The translations under genes and the position numbers were made by a program. The notes below the pieces were generated by a model, which was not told the origin of the DNA, made no database searches, and saw nothing but the letters and a program-made list of their open reading frames with translations. From contig JH153173.1 of the NCBI GenBank assembly GCA_000226015.1, positions 52,115 to 116,114 of the forward strand: a DNA stretch of 64,000 nt, read 5' to 3'. This stretch comes from Mnemiopsis leidyi (Eukaryota; Ctenophora; Tentaculata; Lobata; Bolinopsidae). Shown here piece after piece: positions 45,875-57,800 of this stretch (positions within the stretch are counted from its first letter, which is position 1; every line of letters starts with the position of its first letter).

Positions 45875-48800
45875 GTTAGCCCGCTATTTTCACAAATTTT
45901 TTTATATTTTGTAATCTGCTTTCAATATACTGTGGAACTTACATTTTTCTGATTTTTTGTTGTCACAGGCACAATATCTGAGAGCTGTATCTTGCAGGTA
46001 TTGTTGTGAAGCCCAAGTCAAGTCTGACATTCAGCAAGTGTCTGGACATGGGACTGATGGACCATGTTGATCAAATAGCTAAGATAGCTGAAGTTGCTGG
46101 AAAGGAGTTCGCTATTGAGCAGGCCCTCGAGAAGATGGAGAAAGACTGGACTCCAGTCAACTTAGAGGTCAGTCAACATAGACCTTGGTGCAACTAAGCT
46201 TTGATTGCAAATTTTGCTCCATCAGTGGTTACTTTGGCTGTTTGATAACCCATCACCTATCTTACACTTCCCATGATATAAACTGAATTGCATAAGTAAC
46301 TGCATAGTATTTGCTAGACGANNNNNNNNNNNNNNTCACCTATCTTACACTTCCCATGATATAAACTGAATTGCATAAGTAACTGCATAGTATTTGCTAG
46401 ACGACTAACTTCTTTTATACAGCTAACCTAAAACGATTATTTCAGATCCTAGCGTACAAGGAGACCGGTACCTACATCATGAAGGCAGCTGAAGAAATCT
46501 CACAGTTGTTAGACGACCACATCGTCATGACACAGGCCATGTCCTTCTCTCCCTACAAAAAGCCGTTCGAGAATAGGATCATGAACTGGGAGAGCAAGTT
46601 GAGGATGACCCAAGATGTTATGGAAGAATGGGCTACTTGCCAAAGAGCCTGGTTGTATCTTGAACCTATCTTCTCGTCAGAGGATATCAATAGGTCTGTC
46701 GAGCTGTATTTGCTTGAAGTGACCGTTTATTAGCTACGACCACTTTTTAATTAAAACTTTCTCCAAATTTTTGAGTAGAACTCTTTATCAAATATAAATT
46801 AGATTCTCAACTTTCCCCACTTTCCAGACAACTGCCAGTAGAAAGTAAACGTTACCAGACGATGGACCGCATGTGGCGGAAGATGATGGCGATGGCGGCA
46901 AACAACCCCAACGTCATCACACTGTGCCCTGATGCTAGACTCCTGGAGAACTTTAGAGAGTGCAACAAGCTCCTGGAGCAAGTGCAGAAGGGCCTCAGTG
47001 AGTATTTGGAAACGAAGCGAGCTTCCTTCCCCCGATTCTACTTCTTGTCGGATGACGAGTTGCTGGAGATTTTGTCTCAAACCAAGGATCCTACAGCTGT
47101 TCAACCTCATCTTAGGAAGTGCTTCGAAGCCATCGCCAAGGTTTGTTTGTTTGCGAACAATTCATTATGTCACTTGTATTGTGGGAGAATGAAAGTACTT
47201 AGTTTTTCAGCCTGCTGACTCATGATCATGATCATTTCTGAAGAAAACCTGCTTCCAGATTTGACCAAATATACACAATTCCTCAGCTTACATTCCAAGA
47301 AGATCTCAAGATTACAGCCATGCACAGTATGGACGGGGAGAGTGTGCCTTTCTCAGAGAGCCTCTACCCCACTGGAAACGTGGAGGATTGGTTACTGGAG
47401 GTGGAACGGGTCATGAGACAGAGTCTTTTAGAGTCAATCAGACTATCTGTCGAGGATTATCCTAAGGTAATGTATTATAAGTGTCGAAATTTTAATATTG
47501 TCTATATATCCAGATTGAAAACACCATATTTCTCCGATTAACTTACTTTCCAAAATCAAATTTGTTGTTTTACACTTTTTCCTACATTGGTTCCAATGCT
47601 GTTCTCAGTTAACCCAGGAAGGTAAAAGTAAGATCCAGTATCTACAAAAATTCAAAACTAACGCTGATCCCCTAGAACTCTTCTCAGACTGCCAGGACGG
47701 AGTGGGTCTTAAACTGGCCAGGTCAAGTCGTTATCGGAGGTTGCCAGATATTCTGGACCAAGGAGGTCACCGAGGCGATCGAGGCAAACGACATCCCAGG
47801 ATACTACGACAAACTGCTGAACCAGCTAGGTGATCTGGTAAACTTGGTCCGAGGAAACTTGAGTTCAATCGCTAGAGCTGTCATGTCTGCTCTTATTGTT
47901 GTTGAGGTGAGAAGATTTGACAGTTGAACTTGAAGCTCGCTTGATACATACTGGTTCAGTAATGCACCACCAAAAAACTTTGTGATGAGAGCCAAACGCT
48001 AATTTTCTTCCAATGATAGGTATAGACAAATTTGAAAACCTAACAGCTGCCACTTCTCAGGTTCACGCCCGTGACGTCACTGCGAACCTGATAGAAGTTG
48101 GGGTGAAAAACCTGAACGATTTCGAGTGGATCCAGCAGTTGAGATACTATTGGGACGAGGAGCTGATAAGTAGGGTCGTGAACAGTGAGTTCAAGTACGG
48201 CTACGAGTACCTGGGTAACAGCGGTCGTCTTGTCATCACACCACTGACTGACAGGTACTGTTGTCTAGGTCATGGTTTTGTTTTGTAACGATTAATCAGA
48301 AAGTTCAAAGGTTTAGAATTGCCAATGATGACGTGATTATGTTAGAAGAATTAACAAACAATGGAGCAACAACGCGCTCAAATCAGCTGATATTTACCAC
48401 AACAGATGTTATCTGACGCTGTGTGGTGCGTTACACTTGAAGTTCGGTGGAGCTCCGGCCGGTCCAGCTGGAACTGGGAAAACAGAAACAACGAAGGATC
48501 TTGCCAAAGCGCTGGCTTACCAGTGTGTTGTCTTCAATTGTTCTGATCAGCTTGATTTCATGGCCATGGGCAAGTTCTTCAAGGGCCTGGCTTCAGCTGG
48601 AGCCTGGGCTTGTTTCGACGAGTTCAACAGAATTGACATCGAGGTGCTTTCTGTGGTGGCTCAGCAGATTACAACTATCCAGAAAGCTCAGCAACAGAAG
48701 GTAGAGGTTCCTTTTGTTAGTACATAAAATGATTGCCTATTGGTAGTAAAATTATACTTATAAGAAGACGATCAAGACTATAATTGTCTGACAGAATATC

Positions 48801-51800
48801 CATATTTCAGTTGGAGAGGTTCATGTTTGAGGGTGTTGAGATCGTCCTCAAGTCGTCATGCTCTGTGTTCATTACGATGAACCCCGGATACGCTGGTAGA
48901 ACCGAACTTCCTGACAATCTGAAGGTTTGTTATACTATCTGTACATTGCTTTCTTTTACTGAGATAGTGCAGTCTGGTAATGATGATCATCTGTTTGTGT
49001 GAAGGGAAATTAACCCAAGATGTAAAAAAGAAGTAGTGTAAATTTATCAATCTGACCTTAACATCTATCTACCTCTCAGGCCCTGTTCAGACCGGTCGCT
49101 ATGATGGTACCGGACTACGCTATGATCGCTGAAATTTCACTCTTCTCCTTCGGATTCTCAGCTGCTAAAGTGCTCTCAAAGAAGATCACCAGTACTTTCA
49201 AACTGAGCTCTGAACAGCTTTCCTCCCAGGTCAGCGTCTTTATAGATTTTTAACTGTGCTGGAAAAACCTGATACCCACATATCGGTCATTGGTCTGATT
49301 TTCAACCTACCACGACCTCTAGTAGCAGGTCGATATCTTGAGATGTTAACCATCATCATTCTCCAGGACCATTACGATTTCGGTATGCGAGCTGTGAAGA
49401 CTGTCATATCAGCTGCAGCAAACTTGAAGAGAGATCTTCCTGACACCTCTGAAGAGCTGATCTGTCTTCGTGCTATCAGAGATGTCAATGTTCCGAAGTT
49501 CCTTCAGGACGACTTGAAACTCTTCAACGGCATCGTCTCTGATCTCTTCCCCAAAATAAAGTTAGTATACCTCACTACAAAGGATATGAGTTTGTATGCC
49601 TTTGTTATAGATACTATTGCTAGATTTGATAGTTTGTGTTAGTTTATATTTTCCCTGTTTCAAAAAGATACTTCATCTCATTTTACCAGATAGGATTATA
49701 ATCGATGTTTTTTATCCAGGCAAGAAGCTATTGACTATGGCGCACTAGACGTTAGCATCAAGAAGACCTGTGTAGACAAGAATCTCCTGGGTGTTGACGG
49801 CTTTATCAGCAAGTGTATTCAACTGTACGAAACAACTGTGGTCCGTCACGGACTTATGTTGGTCGGACCTACTGGTTCCGGTAAGACCAGGTGTTATGAA
49901 GTCCTGCAGGACGCCATGACCGAGATTAAGGGTCACAGCATCGGAGCGTACACCTTTGAGAAGGTGATAACCTATGTCCTGAACCCCAAGTCTATCACCA
50001 TGGGTCAGCTGTATGGAGAGTTTGACGCTATGACTCACGAGTGGACTGACGGTATCCTATCGTCTCTCATCAGGCTTGGTACGAAATAGAATATGTACTC
50101 TTTTTTGTATAAATCCTCTTTGTTTGGGATCTCGGAATTGTTTTTTTCCGTTGTAAAATTCAATCTGCTTAATTTTGCACAAGTACAAATCAATAACTAA
50201 GGGCAAGTAATGGTCCTGACATGGGTCATAATTTGTAATTTGCTGCTATAAAACAACTAATCAGGCTCGTCTAGCACTGACTCTACCCGTCGCTGGTACG
50301 TGTTTGACGGACCTGTTGATGCTGTGTGGATCGAGAACATGAACACTGTGCTTGATGATAACAAGAAACTCTGCCTCAGTTCCGGAGAGATCATCAAGCT
50401 GACTGATGTATGTCTCGGTTTCATATGCTTAACTTTTCAACTTGAGTTTCAGCCTTGTTTCAAAAATTCTAGACACCGTTCCTTATTGACAAGAATCATT
50501 CCTGTCAACTCTTGCTACCGAAATGAATAATCCGTTGACATGAACCCACTATCAGAATACTTCTTGTTATTTCCAACCCAACATTGCAGAACATGACGAT
50601 GATGTTCGAAGTAGCTGATCTAGCTGAAGCCTCCCCAGCCACAGTCAGTAGATGCGGTATGGTCTACTTGGAGCCCCAGATCCTCGGTATCACCCCCTTC
50701 ATCACCTGCTGGCTGAACACTTTGCCAGAGATAATGAAACCGTACAGGGAACATCTACAAACTTTGTTCGACACTTATCTTGAGGTTTGTTCACCAAGTT
50801 TTATTCAGTGCGTGTTTAAAAAATATTAACTTTTACAGGTACAATGACGGTCAAGCAGCAATCCGCGATTTAATTATTTCATAATGCGTATTATGATTGA
50901 AATTTTCAATCACAGGAAGGCCTCAAAGCACTCAGGAAGAACTGTCGAGAAATGATAACGACAATGAACAGCAGTCTTATCGATAGTATCAACAGATACA
51001 TGGAGTGCTTCTTTGCTCCTTTCACAAAGACTGAGGTAACTTTTTCTTCTTAATAACTTAAATCCACTCCACGATTCTATACCGCTAAACAACAACAAAC
51101 CTTATCCATACTAATGCTAACATCCAAGCGCGGCGGACGCCGCCGATTGCAGGGTCCCCAGATACCTGAGGAGAAGGCAGCCCTGATCCCGATGTTGATC
51201 GAGCCGTGGTTCATCTTTTCTCTAACCTGGGCAGTTCCTGGGTGTTGTGACAGTGACGGCAGGAAGAACTTCGACCAGTGGTTGAGAGGCAAGATGAAGG
51301 AGGCTAATGTAAGACAGTTTCTTTTTTACATAAAAGGCTAAAAATCTACAATTTAAACAGTACAAGAATATTTATAACGATCTGAAGCTGGCTGAACCAG
51401 AATGGGGATCATCTTAAATCACTTTGTTTCTTCCAGGCACAGATGCCGTTCCCTAAGGAAGGTCTAGTGTTTGACTACAAGTTGGATGACGCTGGAGCTA
51501 GCATATTTGATGACGATGAAGAAGAAATCAAGGATAGGAAGGTTCGATTTTTAGTAAAGATGTCTCTTTTGTGACACGGAACAAAATAAAACGTCGCTCA
51601 AAATGCAAATACATGTAATCGTTAATTATCATCTACTCGCTGGGCTTTTCTAACAATCCTGCACTTCAGATTTGCTGGGAATTGTGGACGAAGAGCATGC
51701 CCGAACTAAACATCACCCCTGAAAGCAAGTTCCAGGACATAATTGTACCAACCATGGATACTATCCGTTCTGAGTACCTCATTGAGATGCTGCTCGTCAA

Positions 51801-54800
51801 CAAGAAGCAGCTCATGTGTATAGGACCTACTGGAACAGGAAAGTCACTGACTATCGCCAACAAGCTGAGTTTCGGTATGGCTGAGGAGTACGTTTCTAAC
51901 TTCTTGATGTTCTCTGCTCGGACTTCGGCCAATCAAACTCAGGTTGGTTTTCGATCCTACATCTATGTTCTTAAACAGCCATGCCATTCTAGATCAGTAT
52001 TTTAATAGCTGATACTTGGTATATTATTATTTGGTACTTTAACTGTAATGTTAAATTAAATTTTCGTGTATATCAAATGGTAACAAAATTCCAGGACATC
52101 ATTGATAGTAAACTAGATAAGAGAAGGAAAGGTGTGTTTGGTCCTCCGCTTGGCAAAGAGTTTGTCTTCTTCATTGATGACTTCAACATGCCTGCACTTG
52201 AGGTCTACGGTGCCCAACCACCTATTGAACTTATCCGACAATGGCTTGATCACAAAGGTGAGTTATATGAGATTATCTATAACCGTAGCATTTCCCTTGA
52301 CATATCTTCACCTCTGAATGGTTTAAGTTATTTTCCGCTAAGTTGCAGAATTTCAAAGTGAAATTAACCCGCGCCACTTGTATAGGTTGGTACGACAGAA
52401 AGGTTATCGGAGCGTTTAAGAATCTGGTTGACATCAACTTCCTGGTGGCTCTGGGTCCACCCGGAGGAGGTAGAAATCCACTGACATCTCGGATTATCCG
52501 GCACTTCAACCTGCTGACCTTCTGTGACCTGCAAGATGAAAGTAAGGAGCGAATCTTCGACACGATCCTGGCAAACCACTTGTCCTCCATGGCTGGAGGA
52601 GGTGCAGAGTTTAGTAAAACTGTTACCAAAGCAACCATCACGGTGAGAAAACGTTAAATTTCGTTAAATTTATTTGGAAGTATTTAGGTTGATATTAAAT
52701 TTGATAAATTATATATATATTCCTTAACCGAATCTTCGAAGCTCACTATAAATCTATTATGCAGGTCTACAACACTATCTGCTCACAACTCCTTCCTACA
52801 CCTGCCAAGTCCCACTACACCTTCAACTTACGAGATTTGGCCAAAGTCTTCCAAGGTATTCTCATGTTGGACATGGGTAAAAGCCGACCTCAGTTTGAGA
52901 TTCTCAGACTTTGGTATCACGAGTGTCAAAGAGTCTTTGCTGATCGTCTGGTGAATGATCAAGATCGAACCTGGTTCGACGACTTACTCAGAGAACGCCT
53001 TGTCAAGGACTTTGAGACAAAGCACGAAGATGTGATATCGGGAGATATGTTGGTTTACGGAGACTTCATGGTGCCTAACGCGGACCCCCGTATGTACGAA
53101 AACATAGATGATGTAGAGAAGATGGTGGGTATCTTACAAGAGTACCTGGAGGACTACAACGCTCTGAGCACTGCTCAGATGAAGCTGGTACTCTTCCTGG
53201 ACGCTGTCAGTCACGTGACAAGAATCAGCAGGGTGGTCAGACAACCCCTGGGTAACGCTCTACTCCTCGGTGTTGGAGGTTCTGGCAGACAGTCTCTCAC
53301 CAGACTCGCTGCTCACATGGCGGAGTACGATCTCTTCCAGGTAACTCATTATTTCGACCTGTACACTCGGTTTAAATGTGTTTAAACTCTTCAATGAAGG
53401 GTTCATGTGGTTTTAAGAACAAAATCTCGCAACTTCTCTAATACGTTACGGTACGTACCGGGGAACTTGATCCTAATTAGACGGTACATGCCGCGGTACG
53501 TGCTGCGACCCGTGTTCTGATACGTTCCGTCTAGCTAGGGTCGTATTTTTGTGCTTCAGATTAAGTAGTTTATGTTTCGAAAACGCTTATCATTTCTGTT
53601 TCAGATTGAATTGAGTAAAAACTACGGAGTATCTGAGTGGAGAGAGGATTTGAAGAACATGCTTCTCAAGGCTGGTTTACAGAACAAGAGTATTGTCTTC
53701 CTCTTTTCTGACACGCAGGTATAGAAAGTAACGAAAATTGTGATTTAGAAAATACTCTGTGCTATCTACACTGATAATGTACGTCAATGCATATCGCTTT
53801 TGCTGTCTAGTTTTAGTTACAGACATGTAAGATGCCATTTATTTCAGATCAAAGCGGAGTCATTCCTGGAAGATATCAACAATATCCTAAACTCTGGCGA
53901 CGTGCCGAACATTTACGCTTTCGAGGATCTCGATAATATCTACACAGCAATGAAGCCGGTTGTCATGGATTTGGGACAACAGCCCACCAAAACAAATCTA
54001 TTTGGAGCGTTTACGAAGCGAGTCAAGATCAACATCCACACAGTTATCTGTATGAGCCCTATTGGTGAAGTCTTCAGAGCCCGACTTCGTATGTTCCCTG
54101 CCCTTATAAACTGCTGTACTATAGATTGGTTCAGCGAGTGGCCGGACGAAGCCCTGCAGAGTGTCGCTAAAACATTCCTTCTCGAGATCCCCGGTCTCGA
54201 GGATGGACAAGTTGAGGGTATTGTCGACGGTCTGGTCAGTACCTGTGTGGTCATACACCAGACTGTGACAGACGCGAGCAAACAATACCTTGCTGAGCTT
54301 TCTAGGCACTGTTACGTCACACCTACAAGTTATTTGGAGCTGTTGGGGATCTTTTCAAAGCTCATTAATATGAAGAAAGAAGAGCTGGAAGCTGGTAGGA
54401 AGAGAACGAAGACTGGTCTCACAAAGCTGCTGAACACTCAGGAAGATGTAGCGAAAATGCAGGCCGAACTTGAAACCATGAAGCCTATGTTGGAGGAAGC
54501 GACTAAGGACACCGAAGCTACTATGATTCAGATCGACAAAGACAGTGTTGTAGCAGAACAAACACGAGAAACTGTCCAAAAGGAGGAATCTTCTGCTAGT
54601 GTTATGGCAGAGGAGTGCAAGTCTATCGCTGATGATGCTCAGAGAGATCTCAATGAAGCCCTCCCTGCTCTGGATGCAGCTCTAAAGAGTTTGAAGAGTC
54701 TGAACAAGAACGATGTGGTTGAAGTGAGAGCCTTGCAGCGGCCTCCAAATGGTGTCAGGATGGTCATTGAAGCTGTGTGCATCATGAAAGCGATCAAACC

Positions 54801-57800
54801 GAAGAAAGTACCTCATCCCGACAAAGCTGGAGTAAAGATTGATGACTACTGGGAGCCTGGCAAAGCTATTCTCCAGGACCCGACCAAGTTCTTAGACAGT
54901 CTCTTTAAATTCGATAAGGACAACATTCCTGATGATGTTATCAAGAAGATCCAGCCGTATATCGACTCTGAAGATTTTACTCCGCAAGCCATTCAGCGTG
55001 TTTCTAAAGCTTGTACCTCAATCTGTCAGTGGGTACGAGCTATGCACAAGTACCACTTCGTATCGAAATCGGTAGCCCCTAAACGAGCCAGGCTGAAGGA
55101 AGCACAAACACAGCTCGATACTACCATGCAGATATTGAACGACGCTAAAGAAAGGCTGCAGGAGGTTGAAGACAGAGTCGCGACCCTCCAGGCGAAGTAT
55201 GATGAATGTCTGAACAAGAAGGAGGAGCTGGAAAACAAGACGGATCTCTGTCAGGCTCGTCTGGGACGAGCTGCTCGTCTGATTGGTGGTCTCGCTGACG
55301 AGAAGATCAGGTGGGAGGAAACCATTGAAACCCTGACAAAACGTATCAGTAACGTTGTGGGAGATCTGATGTTGTCTGCTGGGTGTATCGCATATCTCGG
55401 TATATTCTCAGGAGAGTACAGACAGTCCTTGCTTGACCAATGGGAGGATTACCTGACCAAGATGGGAGTACCATTGACTCCTCAAGTAAGTTTGGTTCAG
55501 ACCCTTGGAGACCCCGTTAAAATTCGAGATTGGAACATTTACGGTCTTCCTCGAGACAATCTGTCTACTGAGAATGGTGTGATTGTTCAGTACTCACAGC
55601 GATGGCCGCTCTTTATTGATCCTCAAGGACAGGCCAACAAGTGGGTCAAGGTCATGGAACGTGACAACGGTATTGATGTCATCAAACTTACTAACCGGGA
55701 CTTCTTGAGATCGCTTGAGAACGCTGTACGGTTTGGAAAGCCCTGTCTGCTTGAGAATGTCGGCGAAGAGCTGGATCCTGCCCTTGAGCCTATTCTCTTA
55801 CAACAAACCTTCAAACAACAAGGTGGAATTGTCATCAAGTTGGGTGACACAATCATCCCCTACCATCCTGACTTCAAGCTGTACATCACGACCAAGCTAC
55901 CCAACCCTCACTACACGCCGGAGGTATCGACCAAAGTGACAATTGTAAACTTCACTTTGTCACCAGGAGGATTAGAGGATCAACTGCTGGGTATTGTCGT
56001 GGCAGAGGAGAGGCCTGATCTGGAGGAAGCTAAGAACCAACTGATCGTTAGTAACGCTAAGATGAAACAAGAAATCAAGGAGATTGAAGATAAGATCTTG
56101 CACAGACTTTCCGCCTCTGAGGGTTCCCCTGTCGACGATATCAGCCTCATTGATACGCTGGAGATATCGAAAGTAAAGGCTGAGGAGATCAAAGCAAAAG
56201 TTATAATCGCGGAGCAGACCGAGAAAGATATCGACGAGACAAGATCTAGATACTTGCCTGTCGCGGTCAGAACACAGATCCTATTCTTCTGCGTCGTGGA
56301 TCTGTCCAAAGTAGATCCCATGTACCAGTACTCCCTTGAGTGGTACATCAGGATCTTCCTTAATGGTATTGCCAACGCTGAGACTTCCGACGACCTGAAC
56401 GAGCGAATCTGCAACATTAACGACTACTTCACCTTCTCTCTGTACGTCAACGTGTGTAGATCCGTTTTCGAGAAGGACAAGCTCCTCTTCTCTTTCCTGC
56501 TTTGTGCCCGTGTTCTCATGAACGAGGATGCCATCAAGGGTCAGGATTGGAGGTTCCTTATTGCTGGTGGCATGTTGCCCGAGAAAATGGCGGAAAATGC
56601 TGGTGAGGGTTGGTTGTCCGACAGAAGTTGGACCGAGTTACAGTCCCTTAATATGGTGGGTGATTTTGTTGGAATCGCCGATACATTTAAGGATCACGCG
56701 GCCGCTTTCAGGGCGTACTTCGACAGTTCTGAGCCGCACAGGTTAGTTTATATCGAAAGTTAGGCGTTATTTTAGTTATACTGTTTATGTTGTGTCATTT
56801 AAATTTTTTACTGTTGATTTTTGTCCATATTTAAAACTTTTCGCAAGATTTATTTAAGAAAAAGCGACATGTTGTTTTCATTTCATAATTTTCAGAGCTC
56901 CATTGCCTGGCAAATGGGAAGAACTCACAAAGTTCCAGAAACTGCTTATTCTAAAGTGTATTAGACCCGACAAGTTCACCAATGCCATGCAGGACTTCAT
57001 CGCGAGTAATCTCGGTGATCAGTTTATTGAGCCCCAAACAGCCGACTTGTCCCTGGTTTACAAGGACTCCTCTCCAAGCACTCCTCTCATTTTCGTTCTC
57101 TCTGTTGGAACTGATCCTGCTGCTGACTTGTACGCTTTTGCTGAGGTATATATTCAAATGATATTTGCAAGTATTCCATGAACTTACTGATTTCGAACTT
57201 GCACAATTTTATCATCATGATGATTTGGATGGAACATTAGAATTCAGAGGGAAAAAGTCCAAGGAAAGATTTCACCTAATTTTGATTGAATACTTTTTCA
57301 GGAAATGAAATTCTCTAAAAAGCTGACTGCCATCTCCCTTGGACAAGGGCAAGGTCCTCGTGCTGAAGCCATGATGAGGTCCGCTATGGAGCGAGGAAGA
57401 TGGGTATTCTTCCAAAACTGCCATCTGGCTCCCTCCTGGATGTCCTCCCTTGAGCAACTTATCGAGAACATTGATCCTGACAAGGTTCACAGAGACTTCA
57501 GACTCTGGTTGACCAGTATGCCCACTCCGAAGTTCCCGGTTGCTATCCTGCAGAACGGTAGCAAGATGACAGTGGAACCTCCTAGAGGAGTGAAGGCTAA
57601 CTTGCTGAGGAGCTACACTCAGTTTAATGATGACTTCCTCACATCTTGTACTGGCAGGGTAAGTTGATATTTCTTTTAGGTAAACTCTATTCAATTCTCC
57701 GGTATGCTGGTATTCTCTGATCGATTTCAAGTCTCATAACATTTATTATAGCGAGTAACAAGACTTTGACGACGATCCATGAGTCTATGACTATAAGTTC

